From: Gammaproteobacteria bacterium
Lineage (GTDB): Bacteria; Pseudomonadota; Gammaproteobacteria; Pseudomonadales; Azotimanducaceae
Length of the DNA stretch: 64,000 nt
Direction: 5' to 3'
Assembly: GCA_028821405.1 (NCBI GenBank)
Contig: JAPPGK010000056.1
Span: 124,001-188,000, forward strand
The notes below the pieces were generated by a model that saw only the letters and a program-made list of their open reading frames with translations, was not told the origin of the DNA and searched no databases. Made by a program: the position numbers and the translations under genes. Shown here one piece after another: positions 16,141-26,015 of this stretch (position 1 is its first letter; each line of letters begins with the position of its first letter).

Positions 16141-16752
16141 ATGGGGTTAAGCGTTGAGTTCCACTTCGACTTCGGGAGTCCGAACGCCTACCTCGCCCAC
16201 CTGGCCATTCCGAGCGTAGAGCGACGTACCGGCATCGCGTTCAAGTACGTGCCGGTTCTTCTCGGCGGCGTGTTCAAGGCCACGAACAACGTCTCGCCGG
16301 CGGTGTCCCTCAGGGGCATCCGCAACAAACCCGAATACCAGCGCCTCGAGACCGCACGGTTCCTCAGGCAATACGACGTACCGGCCTACGTTCCGAATCC
16401 CCACTTTCCCGTCAACACGTTGACCATCATGCGCGGCGCGATCGTCGCCGAACGGGAGGGATTCTTCGAGCGCTACGTGGACGAGGTCTACCAGCACATG
16501 TGGGCGCGGCAAAGAAAGATGGACGATCCCGACGTGTTCGCCGAGGCGCTCGCCGAGTCCGGCCTACCGGTGCAGACGGTCCTCGCCGGCGTCCAAGATC
16601 CGGTCGTGAAGCAGCAGCTCATCGCCAACACTGAATCCGCAGTGGCGCGCGGTGTGTTCGGTTCGCCCAGTTTCTTCGTGGGGGATGAACTCTACTTCGG
16701 CAAGGACAAGCTGCGCGATGTCGAAGAGGAGGTCGTCCGACACAAGAGCTGA
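16141..16752 (+). CDS. 2-hydroxychromene-2-carboxylate isomerase family (DsbA-fold)
   Basis: This is a 203-residue thioredoxin-fold protein of the GST-kappa/HCCA-isomerase group. FHFDFGSPNAYLAHLAIP carries the conserved serine that replaces the CxxC of DsbA, PNPHFPVNTL is the glutathione- or substrate-side loop, and GVFGSPSFFVGDELYFGKD is the classic C-terminal signature. In aromatic degradation, relatives isomerise 2-hydroxychromene-2-carboxylate with glutathione. No other aromatic-pathway gene is nearby, so it may act on another thiol conjugate. ATG 16141 has AAAGGAG seven bases upstream. Confidence 0.9.
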   Translation: MGLSVEFHFDFGSPNAYLAHLAIPSVERRTGIAFKYVPVLLGGVFKATNNVSPAVSLRGIRNKPEYQRLETARFLRQYDVPAYVPNPHFPVNTLTIMRGAIVAEREGFFERYVDEVYQHMWARQRKMDDPDVFAEALAESGLPVQTVLAGVQDPVVKQQLIANTESAVARGVFGSPSFFVGDELYFGKDKLRDVEEEVVRHKS

Positions 16753-16889
16753 CCGCGTGCGAGTCGCTGCGCCACTCCACTTCCTTCGCTGGACGGCGCG
16801 CCACTTGACGCCGCCTGCCTGGCTGTTCCGGTCGAGCGGCCCAATCACCAATCAGCTAGATTGGTTCCGTTACCAACGGAGACACAGAC

Positions 16890-17675
16890 ATGAGCGATGT
16901 TATCGCCACCGATCTCACCAACATTGACTGGCAGGACCTGGTCGACGGCCTGAACCGATACCTGCGTCTACGTACGACGCCGATCGGCATGAAGCTCTTC
17001 CGGGCCGTGGAAGAGATGGAGACCGTGCCGCGCATCCGTCGACCCAAGAACATTCATACCACCGACCAGATTGTCGGCCAGGCCAGCCGCAACGGATGGA
17101 CGGTCGGCATCACGGCCGAAGACTTGGTGGGCGATCAATGCCGAACCGTGGTCGGGCTGGCGCCCCGGAGCGACGAATGGCTTGCAGGCAAGAACATGGC
17201 GGGCGTCTGGTACGAGAACGACGAGGAAGCCGCCAAGCACCAGCAGGCGATGGACCTGGCCCCGTTCGGCGAGCACGTCGCCATGGCCGTAAGTCCGCTG
17301 ACGAGCGGTCGCCTCAACCCGCCCGACATCGCCCTCATCTACGCAACGCCCGCGCAGATGATCCTGTTCATCAACGGCCTGCAGTGGACGGGCTACAAGA
17401 AACTCGAGTGGGGCTGCGTGGGCGAGTCCGCTTGCGCCGACTCCTGGGGCCGGGCGTTGGCGACCGGCGAGCCGAGCCTGTCGATCCCGTGTTTCGCCGA
17501 ACGTCGCTACGGTGGCGTGATGGAGGACGAGCTCCTAATGGCGATTCCGCCCGCCTATCTCCCCAAGGTCATCGAGGGGCTCGATCGGCTGTCGCGAAAC
17601 GGCTTGCGCTATCCCATTCCTCAGTACGGGATCAACAACGACGTGCGGGCCGGGATGAGCGTGAGCTATGGGTGA
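16890..17675 (+). CDS. DUF169 family protein
   Basis: This 261-residue soluble protein matches the DUF169 family. Near the start is the typical LNRYLRLRTTPIGMKLFR, then conserved blocks near LVGDQC and IALIYATPAQMILFINGLQW, with Cys residues in WGCVGESACADSW and IPCF. The family is widespread in bacteria and archaea and its cysteines suggest redox or metal chemistry, but no reaction is established. The gene stands alone behind the isomerase gene, 137 bases downstream. Confidence 0.85.
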   Translation: MSDVIATDLTNIDWQDLVDGLNRYLRLRTTPIGMKLFRAVEEMETVPRIRRPKNIHTTDQIVGQASRNGWTVGITAEDLVGDQCRTVVGLAPRSDEWLAGKNMAGVWYENDEEAAKHQQAMDLAPFGEHVAMAVSPLTSGRLNPPDIALIYATPAQMILFINGLQWTGYKKLEWGCVGESACADSWGRALATGEPSLSIPCFAERRYGGVMEDELLMAIPPAYLPKVIEGLDRLSRNGLRYPIPQYGINNDVRAGMSVSYG

Positions 17676-18100
17676 ACTACACAATGGGATGAATGGGATG
17701 ACGTTTCGGTTTCAACATCCGCGTTCGCGTTCACCATCAGAACGGGTTTTCGCCCGATCGGACGAACCGCCCGACGCGGACCACGAGGCGGCGGCGTATG
17801 GTGTGCATCTGTTCGCAAGGAGACCGCCGTCCAAAACGGATTCCCAAATCTGATGAACTGCCGGAACGAACAACCGCACCGGGCACGGGCTTGGCTGTCA
17901 ACCACACCCCGGGCGCATTGCCCCGAACGCGACGAGTGGACCAAAACCTCCGAAAAACCAGCAATCCGGTAATTTGCCGCGCTCAGGTGCGAACGGACAA
18001 ATGGCGGGTCGCTGGACTGTGGACTCGCACATCGCCGGTCGACGCCAGGCTAATGCAGTCGGTATGCTAGCGGAACTAAACGCCATGCAAATCCATTCGC
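17676..18100. other. Gap without recognisable gene
   Basis: I find no convincing coding sequence, RNA gene or remnant in these 425 bases. A short direct repeat (AATGGGATG twice) lies at the left edge. Small open frames exist on both strands but show no family resemblance. Confidence 0.5.
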
Positions 18101-19321
18101 ATGAACACTCGCGTGGCCACTTTTGTCCCGGCCGTCGCCGCCGCGATGGGCGTACATTCCGAGACGATCCCCTACTTCCCCTCAGCGAGCGACCCCGACC
18201 TGCAGGGCTTCGTCCGGGTGATCAACCACTCGGAAGAAGACCGTCAGGTGTCCATCCAGGCGACCGACGACTCCGGCACGATCTTCGAGTCCATTACGTT
18301 GGACATCGGTGCGGATCAGACGGTCCACTTCAACTCGGCTGACCTCGAGCTCGGTAACTTCGCCAAGGGGTTGTCCGCCGGTGTCGGCGCGGGCACGGGC
18401 GATTGGCGGCTGGAGATTGCTGGCGAGGCGAACGTGCAGACCCTCGCCTACATCCGCACACCATGGGACGGGTTCCTGACCGCGATGATGGACACGGTGC
18501 CGCGCATCGGAAACCGGCACCACGTGCCCGTGTTCAATCCGGGAAGCAACGTCAACCAGCTGAGCAGGCTTCGACTGGTCAACCCGAAAGACGAGGCCGC
18601 TGAAGTGGCGGTCGTCGGGATCGACGACGATGGCACGGAGTCGGAGGCGAATCTCACGGTCCCGGCGCACAGCGCGTTGACCGTGACGGCCGCGGAACTT
18701 GAAGCAGACGGCTTGGGCGACGGCCGCGGCAAGTGGCAGCTCGTGCTCATCGCCGATGCCCCGCTGATCGCGGTGAACCTGATGTCCACGCCAACCGGGC
18801 ACGTCACGAACTTGTCGAGTTCGCCCACGTTGCTTTGGCGCGGGCTGGTGGTCGCGGAGGAGTCCCGCTGCCCCGAGGCGAAATACGACCGGGACGAGTA
18901 CGGAAGCAGCTACCGCAGCAGGGAGGACGACATAATCGAGGAACTGGGGGCAATCTTCGATCCGTATACGGGCATCTGCTACGACTCCGGCAGCGAGACG
19001 ACCATCGATCACATGGTCGGGCTGCACCAGGCCCACCACAGCGAGATGTGCTTCGCGGACACCGAGACGAAGCGGACGTTCGGGGGCGACATTCTCAACC
19101 TCACCCTGGCAGCCGGCGAGGTCAACAGCCGGAAAGGCTCGCAGGACGCGTTCGACTGGATGCCGGAGATGAACAAGTGCTGGTTCGCCCAGCGTATGGT
19201 GGATGTCAGGCTCAAGTACGGCATGACCGTGGACAAGGCCGAGGCGGAAGCCCTGGAGCTCGTTCTCGCCGGGTGCGAAAGCACCGAGATGGTGAAGCCG
19301 GATTGCGCGAGCGAAGACTGA
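18101..19321 (+). CDS. Exported protein with C-terminal HNH/DUF1524-type nuclease domain
   Basis: This is a 406-residue protein. An N-terminal hydrophobic stretch (VATFVPAVAAAMGV) may be a signal peptide. Residues of about 25-240 form a beta-rich region made of two similar halves (FVRVINHSEEDRQVSIQATD versus LRLVNPKDEAAEVAVVGIDD, each followed by a DSG/DGT turn). The C-terminal third looks like an HNH nuclease of the GmrSD-C/DUF1524 type, with TIDHMVGLHQAHHSEMC, then GGDILNLTLAAGEVNSRKG, WMPEMNKCW, and a YGMTVDKAE helix ending in Cys. A secreted nuclease with a beta-sandwich targeting region is plausible, either for DNA use as nutrient or for competition. The next gene, a TonB receptor, begins inside its last codons. 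Confidence 0.65.
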   Translation: MNTRVATFVPAVAAAMGVHSETIPYFPSASDPDLQGFVRVINHSEEDRQVSIQATDDSGTIFESITLDIGADQTVHFNSADLELGNFAKGLSAGVGAGTGDWRLEIAGEANVQTLAYIRTPWDGFLTAMMDTVPRIGNRHHVPVFNPGSNVNQLSRLRLVNPKDEAAEVAVVGIDDDGTESEANLTVPAHSALTVTAAELEADGLGDGRGKWQLVLIADAPLIAVNLMSTPTGHVTNLSSSPTLLWRGLVVAEESRCPEAKYDRDEYGSSYRSREDDIIEELGAIFDPYTGICYDSGSETTIDHMVGLHQAHHSEMCFADTETKRTFGGDILNLTLAAGEVNSRKGSQDAFDWMPEMNKCWFAQRMVDVRLKYGMTVDKAEAEALELVLAGCESTEMVKPDCASED

Positions 19322-22029
19322 AACGGGTATTGCTGCCGGTAGCCGCAGCCGCGTCGGCGGCTGGTACCATAGCCGTCACTGGCGCGCCGGCCGACAATGA
19401 CGACAACGCCGACCAACTCGTGGAAGTGGTCGTCAGCGTCGGCACCCGGGTCCGCACCCGAACGGCTGCCGATACGGCCGTGCCCGTGGACGTGTTCAAC
19501 CGGGAGCAGGTGGAGAGCATCAACTCGTCCGACCTGGTCGACGTGCTGAACGCCATCGTGCCTTCGTTCAGCGTCCGCCGGGAGCCAATCTCCGATGGCG
19601 CGTCGTTCATCCGGCCTACCCATCTGCGCGGTCTGGACACCCACCACACCCTGGTGCTCGTGGACGGCAAGCGCTGGCACCGGGCGGCCCTGATGCGGCT
19701 CGGGGGATTCGGCGCCCACGGTCCGGACGTCGGCAGCATTCCGGCCATCGCCATCGACAGCGTGGAGGTGCTGCGCGACGGTGCCGCCGCCCAGTACGGC
19801 TCCGACGCCATCGCGGGCGTGATCAACTTCAAGCTGAAGACCGATGCCTCGGGCTGGCACCTCCGAACCCGGCTCGGCGGCTACACCCAGGGCGACGGCG
19901 AAGAGGCCACGCTCGAAGGGGGGATCGGCCTCCCGCTGGGCGATGCGGGCTACCTGAACGTCGGTGTCCAGGCTTCTGATTCCGCCCCGACAAGCCGCTC
20001 CGAACCCTACGACATCGCCATCGCCGGTTCCGGCATCACGCCCCTGGGAGCGACCGCTAGCCAAGCGACGGTGAACGGCGTCACCTACTACGGTCCCGAT
20101 GCATTCACGTTCAGCTACTCGCCGAGCGGCGACATCGTCCAAGCGCTGCCCGGCAGCGATGGCATCCCGGACGACCTCGACACGCGTTTCGCCGATAACT
20201 TCCGGCGCATCGGCGGCGACCGGGATTTCGAGAGCCCCGCGCAGATCTGGGGACAGCCGGACCGGCGGCAGGCCAATGTCGTCGTCAACGCCGCGTTGCC
20301 TCTGGCGGCGTTCGAGCTCTACGGTTTCGCGACCTACGCGACGAAGGACCAGACCGGCGGGTTCTTCTACCGGCGACCCGGCGTCAGCCAGCTACTTCCG
20401 GTTCGGCTTGCCGACGGTTCCATCTACGATCCCCGGACGAGCCTGTATCCGTCGGGCTTCACGCCGCAGTTCTCGGGAGATGTCGTCGACCAGGCGATCC
20501 TCGGCGGCGTCCGGGGAGAACGGGCGAACGGCTTCATGTTCGACTTCTCCGCCAGCCGAGGCGCCGACGAGATCCGCTACCGCATCGCGAACACCATGAA
20601 TCCGTCGATGGGGCCCGAGACGCCGACGCGATTCCGCCCCGGCAACCTGGTGAACAGTGAAATGGCGGTGAACGCCGACTTCGCCTGGCCGTGGGAGATC
20701 GGACTGCCGAGCCCGGTCAACGTCGCCTTCGGGATGGAGTACCGTGACGAGATCTACCGCATAGAAGCAGGCGATCGGCCCTCCTACGAAGTCGGCCCGT
20801 TCGGGCGACCCGACCCGTTCAACTTCGAAATCACCCAAGCGGAAGTCGATGCCGACCCCGACGACGACATCACCGCTATCGAGTGCCGGATTCCCAGGTT
20901 CGAGTCGATAGGTTCGCTCTGCCCTGCGGGCGACCCGATCAACAACACGCTCCCCATCGGCTCGAACGGTTTCCCCGGCTATCCGCCCGCCTTCAGTTCC
21001 GAACTCCACCGCGACAGCCAGGCGGTCTACGTCGATCTGGAAGGCGAACTGACGCTGCGCTGGCTCGCCAACGTCGCCGTGCGCTACGAGAGTTTCTCCG
21101 ATTTCGGCGATGTCGGCATCTGGAAGCTGGCGAGCCGCTACAAGGCGACCGACAACGTCAACCTGCGCGCCTCCCTGGGCACCGGTTTCCGGGCCCCGAC
21201 GCCGGGTCAACTCGCCACCACGAACGTCTCCACCCGCATCGACCCCAACGGCTTCCCCAGGGCCGAGGGCGTGTTTCCGTCCACGCACCCGGCGGCGGCG
21301 CTCTTCGGCGGACAGCCGCTGGACCCCGAGCGGTCACGGTCCTGGACCCTGGGACTCGCCACCACGCCGTTCGAACGTTTCACCCTGACCGCCGACCTGT
21401 ACCGCATCCGGCTCGACGACCGCATCGTGCTGTCGTCGCAGTTCGCCGTCGGGCCGGACGAGGCCGCGAGCCTGGCGCGCCTGGGCGTGCCGGGCGCCAA
21501 CGACATCGCCCAGGTCCGCTTCTTCACCAACGACGTGCAGACCGAGACCAGCGGAATCGACCTCGTCGCGAGTTGGGCGTTCGACTCGTCCCTCGGCAGC
21601 ACGACACTGAATGCCGCGTTCAACGTCAATCGCACCCGCATCCTCGACCGCGGCCGGTTCGTGGACGCCGAGGCCGAGCACGATGTCGAGAAGGGCGTCC
21701 CCGCAACCCGTGGCGCAATCACCCTGGTCCACGGGATCGGTCGCTTCGACTTGCTGCTGCGAGCCCGCTACTACGGCGAGTACAAGAACGCTCTCAACGC
21801 ATCGCTCGAAACCGTCCAGACGTTCGGTCGGGAAGTCATGGTGGATGTCGAACTCACCCGGATCTGGCGCGAGAAGTTCGCCCTCAAGGCGGGCGTGCAG
21901 AACGTCTTCGACAACTACCCGGACCGTGGAGAGTTCGAGGTCTGCTGCGGGCGCATCTACCGCAGCGACTCCGTCACACCCTGGCAGGGCACGTTGATCT
22001 ATCTGCAGGCGAGTTGGTCCTCTGGTTGA
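19303..22029 (+). CDS. TonB-dependent receptor
   Basis: This outer-membrane receptor has about 908 residues. A signal-like region (RVLLPVAAAASAAGTIAVTG) precedes a plug domain with FNREQVESINSSDLVDVLN, LRGLDTHHTLVLVDGKRW and VEVLRDGAAAQYGSDAIAGV; the last is the hallmark of the siderophore/vitamin-type plug. The barrel follows, with FRAPTPGQL and a C-terminal region (KAGVQNVFDNYPDRGEF). The start is uncertain. TTG 19303 within the last codons of the upstream gene gives the n-region MRERRLKR, and CTG 19318 directly at its stop is the other option. The in-frame extension to 18733 only mirrors the nuclease gene. The ligand is unknown, and the overlap with the nuclease gene suggests joint expression. 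Confidence 0.85.
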   Translation: MRERRLKRVLLPVAAAASAAGTIAVTGAPADNDDNADQLVEVVVSVGTRVRTRTAADTAVPVDVFNREQVESINSSDLVDVLNAIVPSFSVRREPISDGASFIRPTHLRGLDTHHTLVLVDGKRWHRAALMRLGGFGAHGPDVGSIPAIAIDSVEVLRDGAAAQYGSDAIAGVINFKLKTDASGWHLRTRLGGYTQGDGEEATLEGGIGLPLGDAGYLNVGVQASDSAPTSRSEPYDIAIAGSGITPLGATASQATVNGVTYYGPDAFTFSYSPSGDIVQALPGSDGIPDDLDTRFADNFRRIGGDRDFESPAQIWGQPDRRQANVVVNAALPLAAFELYGFATYATKDQTGGFFYRRPGVSQLLPVRLADGSIYDPRTSLYPSGFTPQFSGDVVDQAILGGVRGERANGFMFDFSASRGADEIRYRIANTMNPSMGPETPTRFRPGNLVNSEMAVNADFAWPWEIGLPSPVNVAFGMEYRDEIYRIEAGDRPSYEVGPFGRPDPFNFEITQAEVDADPDDDITAIECRIPRFESIGSLCPAGDPINNTLPIGSNGFPGYPPAFSSELHRDSQAVYVDLEGELTLRWLANVAVRYESFSDFGDVGIWKLASRYKATDNVNLRASLGTGFRAPTPGQLATTNVSTRIDPNGFPRAEGVFPSTHPAAALFGGQPLDPERSRSWTLGLATTPFERFTLTADLYRIRLDDRIVLSSQFAVGPDEAASLARLGVPGANDIAQVRFFTNDVQTETSGIDLVASWAFDSSLGSTTLNAAFNVNRTRILDRGRFVDAEAEHDVEKGVPATRGAITLVHGIGRFDLLLRARYYGEYKNALNASLETVQTFGREVMVDVELTRIWREKFALKAGVQNVFDNYPDRGEFEVCCGRIYRSDSVTPWQGTLIYLQASWSSG

Positions 22030-22053
22030 CAACGGGCGCCCAAGCCCTGATGG

Positions 22054-22983
22054 ATGTCCGCCCTCACCTCGGTCGCGCGGGTAGCCGTGGAGCCGTGGAT
22101 CGCGATCACCCTGCTGGCCGCTGGCCTGCAGAACGCTCGTTCGGCCTTGCAGAAGAAACTCACCGAACAGCTCGACGCCACCGAGGCCAGCTACGTGCGC
22201 TTCTGCTTCGCGCTGCCTTTCGCCCTCGCGTACGTTCTGATCCTCGTCGCGGCTGGCTTGGAGCTACCGCCGCCGAACGTTCGTTTTCTCGCGTTCGCAT
22301 TCTCCGGCGGCATGGCACAGATCGCCGGTACGGTGGCGTTGATCCGTTCGTTCAGCTATCGCAACTTCGCGGTCGGCACGGCCTATTCGAAGACCGAGGC
22401 TGTGCAGACGGTGCCGTTCAGTCTTCTCCTGATTGGAGAAGGCGTGAGCTGGGGTGCGGTTGCCGGCATCGCAATCAGCCTGGCGGGCGTGCTTCTCCTT
22501 TCGCCTCGGACGCCACGCACCGCAGCAGCGGCGAAACGTTCGGCATGGATTGGTGCCGGCGGCTGGTTCGGCGTGGGTGCCGGTGCGGGCTTCGCCTGTT
22601 CCGCCGTGTGCTATCGCGCCGCGTCACTATCGCTCGACGGCAACTACATCCTCACCGCAGCGCTCACGCTGCTGGCCGCGACAACGGCACAGACCATCGT
22701 CATGGGAGGATGGATCGGCCGACGGTCGGGAGCGCTGCGGCGCGTCGCGACAACGTGGCGCACGAGCGTCTGGGTCGGCCTCACCGGAATGACCGCCTCG
22801 GCAGGCTGGTTCACGGCGATGACGCTGCAGAGCGCCCCCCTGGTGCGCGCCCTTGGCCAGGTGGAGTTGCTGCTCGCTTTCGTCGTCTCGCTGCTGGTGT
22901 TCCGGGAACACGTGCGCATCGCCGAGGTCGCGGGTTCCACCCTTATTGTCGTGGGAATCGTGCTTGTGCTTCTGCTTCGATAG
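22054..22983 (+). CDS. EamA/DMT-family transporter
   Basis: This 309-residue inner-membrane protein has about ten hydrophobic helices arranged as two EamA halves (about 15-145 and 165-305). LQKKLTEQLDATEASYVRF and TAYSKTEAVQTVPFSLLLIGE are typical of the drug/metabolite transporter superfamily. It begins 25 bases after the TonB receptor stop and is probably co-transcribed with it. The substrate may be a small metabolite released after outer-membrane uptake, but nothing in the sequence defines it. Confidence 0.85.
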   Translation: MSALTSVARVAVEPWIAITLLAAGLQNARSALQKKLTEQLDATEASYVRFCFALPFALAYVLILVAAGLELPPPNVRFLAFAFSGGMAQIAGTVALIRSFSYRNFAVGTAYSKTEAVQTVPFSLLLIGEGVSWGAVAGIAISLAGVLLLSPRTPRTAAAAKRSAWIGAGGWFGVGAGAGFACSAVCYRAASLSLDGNYILTAALTLLAATTAQTIVMGGWIGRRSGALRRVATTWRTSVWVGLTGMTASAGWFTAMTLQSAPLVRALGQVELLLAFVVSLLVFREHVRIAEVAGSTLIVVGIVLVLLLR

Positions 22984-23017
22984 GGATGTCCGGTGATCCC
23001 CGAGGAAGGGCTCGCGT

Positions 23018-24259
23018 TCAATCGATGATCGCTTGCCGGACGGCGTTTTCGAAGTCGTAGATCGCCGGCCCGTAGGGTTGCTGCAACATGATGACCGCGG
23101 TGATTTCCTCGGCCGGGTCGGACCAGGATATGGTGCCGAACGCGCCGCCCGAGCCGAATGCCCCGGCACTGCGCCGGCTGTTCGCGGCAACCGGGTCGAG
23201 GATCACCCCGACTGCATAGCCGGCACCCCTCCCCGGCCCACCCTTCCTCCCGGCGACGGGTAGACCGGCCACGTGATTGCTGGTCATCATCGTGACGGTA
23301 CGGGGGCTCAGCAGACGACGACCGAAGAGTTCGCCGCCGTTGGTGAGCATCTGCTGGAAGTGGAGATAGTCCTTCGCCGTGCTCGACAAGCCAACCGAGC
23401 CCGAGAAATAGGTGGTCTCGCCAAACCAGCCGGACATGTCGCGACCCTGGATGGCCACACGTCGCGATGCCTTCGACGGCGGCAGTGTGTAGTGCGTGTC
23501 GTTCATCTGCAGTGGATCGAAAATACGGGTCTGCACGAACTCGTTGAACCCTAGGTCGGAGACGATCTCGATGATGCGGGCGACGACATCGAGCCCGGTG
23601 GTGCCACTGTAGGCCCGGCGAGTCCCGGGCTCGAAGTCCAACGGCACCTCGCCAAGCGTGGGAATGTAGCTGGCCAATGTCCCGCGGCGTTCCTTTCCCC
23701 GCCCTGACACGGCCGCTCCCAAGCCGCCGCTCATGAGGCCGGACGTGTGGGTCAAGAGGTGGTGGATCGTGATCGGGGTCTTCGCGGGAACGAGCCGATG
23801 CGCCGGCGGGTTCCTGCCCTTGACTTGCAGCGGACTTATGTCCTCGGCCGCTGGTTCCTTCAGCACCGCCACCTGCATATCGGCCAGTTCGGGAATGTAA
23901 TTCCCCACCGGATCGCTCGGTCGAATCAGACCCTCCTCGATCACCATCATCGCCGCGACGCCGAGTACCGCTTTTGTCGACGACATCATGATGAAAATCG
24001 CGTCCCGGGACATCGGGCGTCCGGCCTCGACGTCCATCAGTCCGTGGGCCTCGAAGTGAACCACTTTGCCCCGCCGGGCCAGGGCGGTCACACCACCTTG
24101 GATCTTGCCGGCGTCTATATGCCGTTGCATGGCCGTGTCGATTCGCTGAAGCCGCTCGGTGGACATGCCGACCGACTCTGCGTCGGCGACGGGAAGCTCG
24201 GCACCGCAGACGGTGATCGCCGAGAGCGCCGCGAGGGTTGCCCAGGCCCTCGGTCGCAC
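23018..24259 (-). CDS. Beta-lactamase-fold serine hydrolase, exported
   Basis: This is a 413-residue serine hydrolase of the class C beta-lactamase/EstB/penicillin-binding type. A signal peptide (ATLAALSAITVCGA) is followed by the SxxK nucleophile motif at S93-S-T-K96 (IMMSSTKAV), a YSG tyrosine motif near RRAYSGTTGLDVV, and the late GxG-type block GRGAGYAVGV. The start at GTG 24259 has GGAAGA upstream. The longer frame to 24493 lacks a site and runs through non-coding sequence. Likely activities are esterase, transesterase or D-amino-peptidase in the periplasm. True beta-lactamase function is not implied. Confidence 0.85.
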   Translation of the reverse strand: MRPRAWATLAALSAITVCGAELPVADAESVGMSTERLQRIDTAMQRHIDAGKIQGGVTALARRGKVVHFEAHGLMDVEAGRPMSRDAIFIMMSSTKAVLGVAAMMVIEEGLIRPSDPVGNYIPELADMQVAVLKEPAAEDISPLQVKGRNPPAHRLVPAKTPITIHHLLTHTSGLMSGGLGAAVSGRGKERRGTLASYIPTLGEVPLDFEPGTRRAYSGTTGLDVVARIIEIVSDLGFNEFVQTRIFDPLQMNDTHYTLPPSKASRRVAIQGRDMSGWFGETTYFSGSVGLSSTAKDYLHFQQMLTNGGELFGRRLLSPRTVTMMTSNHVAGLPVAGRKGGPGRGAGYAVGVILDPVAANSRRSAGAFGSGGAFGTISWSDPAEEITAVIMLQQPYGPAIYDFENAVRQAIID

Positions 24260-24345
24260 GAGGTCATTCTTCCGGGGAGAAGTATGGGTCCGGATGTTCG
24301 TCCTCCCCGGCCGCGAAGGTGATGGAATCGAAGCGGGCCGCGACA

Positions 24346-25863
24346 CTAGGCCTCCGACGCCGCCGTAGACGCGGGCAGGTCGCCCAGCGCCTCTTCGATC
24401 AGCGATCTGGACTCGGCTAAACCCAAACCCCGCGCAAGAATCTCGCCTTGGGCATCGATGACCATGTAGGTCGGATAGGCACGGATTTGCCAACTTCCAA
24501 TGAGTTCGCTCTTGTTACCAACATGCCACTGTGCCCACGGCATGGGTTCATCCTCCATGAACTCGATGACGGTCTCGACCTCCTCGTCAACGCTGATTGC
24601 GAGAATCTCGAAATGGTCCTTGGGATGTGCCGCCGCCAGTTCCCTCAGGTCTGGTAACGCACCCACGCACGGCCCGCACCAAGTCGCCCAGAAGTCCAGG
24701 AGAAGAACCTTGCCCGCATACGCCGAGAGCTTCTCGTCGCTCCCGTCCAGCCGACGGCCCGTCTCGTCGGCGAGAATGGCCCCCACCGTCGCGTGTCGGA
24801 TGCCATGTATGAGCGACGCCTCGATCTGGGCGAGCGTTCTGGGGGTCGACTCGCTGTCCTCCGAGGACTTCAGGAATTCTTCGCCTTCGACGCCGAGGCT
24901 CAACCCCATGGCGTGCGCCAGTGCGCGCGCGCGCATGTCCTCGCGTTCTTCCGGCAATACGGAAGCCCGGTTCAAGTTGACCATCAACGCGGCCGCCGCA
25001 TAGTAGCGTGCCGTGGCGCGAACGACCGGGTCGGCTGCGCCCCCCGTCATCTCGGCGATGAATTCATCGACGGCGCCACCGCGATCCCATGGGCGGGACC
25101 AGTCCATCCACGCAAGGACCATCGGCCAGTTGTCGTAGTCCGGGAAGTGCTCCAACAGGGACCGCGCCGCCATGACGGCAGTCTCCGGGCCCGGCGCACT
25201 GACTCCCGGTTTGATCAGGAACTCAGCGGCTTCGCCGGCATGCTCGTGTGCGGCGCCCTGCGCCACGATCAACAGCGCGGCTGCAGTCGCGGCTGCGTCT
25301 TTGGGAGGGCTACCCAACTCGTCCAAGAGCGCGCGTCTCTCATCGACAGCGTAGTCCGCCTCGTAGATTTCGTCGCGCTGCATCTCCCAATCGTCCTGAC
25401 GCGTTTTCAGGGTCTCGACGACGGCCCAGTCGGGCCCAACGAGGGACTTGAGCGACGACATGCCGAATTCGATGTCGTCCTGTTCCGTGGCCGATAGCCC
25501 TGTCGGGTGTTCCACGAGGAACCGGGCTGCATCGAGAGCACGTTCATCCCCCGCATCGACAATCGCCCTGGCGGCGGTTACGGCGAGCATGATGTCAGGA
25601 TGCTCGCCGCGTTCCTCCTTGAGACGTCGTTCCCTCTCTTCATCGGAAGATTCCGCCCGGTATATTTCCTCGGTCTTCGCGTGCCACGCCGTGTCCATGT
25701 CGATGTAGGCTTGGACGATCCTCCAATGGTCATCGACGGACGGCGTTTGCGCGTCGCCCGGATCCGTGGACATGTCGCATCCAAGAATCGCGAGCACAGC
25801 GGCACCGATCGGCAGATGGATCAGGTGGCGAGCCCATTTCCAGGCAGTTGAGTCGCGATTCAT
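24346..25863 (-). CDS. Lipoprotein with C-terminal TlpA-like thioredoxin domain
   Basis: This 505-residue periplasm-facing lipoprotein has a signal peptide ending in LAILGC (lipid-modified Cys29). Residues of about 40-355 are an alpha-helical region rich in Glu/Asp/Ala with repeated helix pairs and no recognised domain. The last 150 residues form a TlpA/ResA-type thioredoxin domain with LLLDFWATWCGPC, ILAISVDEE and the cis-Pro region IRAYPTYMVIDAQG. Such proteins reduce disulfides in haem or redox-protein maturation. The long helical N-terminus resembles the extensions of Bacteroidetes-type redoxins, where it may bind the partner. The serine hydrolase gene follows on the same strand after 86 bases. 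Confidence 0.85.
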   Translation of the reverse strand: MNRDSTAWKWARHLIHLPIGAAVLAILGCDMSTDPGDAQTPSVDDHWRIVQAYIDMDTAWHAKTEEIYRAESSDEERERRLKEERGEHPDIMLAVTAARAIVDAGDERALDAARFLVEHPTGLSATEQDDIEFGMSSLKSLVGPDWAVVETLKTRQDDWEMQRDEIYEADYAVDERRALLDELGSPPKDAAATAAALLIVAQGAAHEHAGEAAEFLIKPGVSAPGPETAVMAARSLLEHFPDYDNWPMVLAWMDWSRPWDRGGAVDEFIAEMTGGAADPVVRATARYYAAAALMVNLNRASVLPEEREDMRARALAHAMGLSLGVEGEEFLKSSEDSESTPRTLAQIEASLIHGIRHATVGAILADETGRRLDGSDEKLSAYAGKVLLLDFWATWCGPCVGALPDLRELAAAHPKDHFEILAISVDEEVETVIEFMEDEPMPWAQWHVGNKSELIGSWQIRAYPTYMVIDAQGEILARGLGLAESRSLIEEALGDLPASTAASEA

Positions 25864-26015
25864 CGTCGGTACGGGCAAGGTGATTGCTTGGATAGTACGC
25901 CCGAACGCGATACATGTCGTGCGACCGTGGCACCCCCTTGGCGAACCCGCGGCTTGTGCGCGACCCTCCGGTTTCCAATATTATCCGCCGCTAGCTCGCG
26001 GCCGACGGGGGAGGC

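Noticed and set aside
18733-19302. Upstream extension of the TonB receptor frame
   Set aside because: It overlaps the HNH gene completely, is Arg/Gly-rich shadow sequence, and the signal peptide starts near 19303.
20883-23060. 725-residue Arg/Pro-rich frame
   Set aside because: It is an out-of-frame shadow of the TonB receptor and EamA genes.
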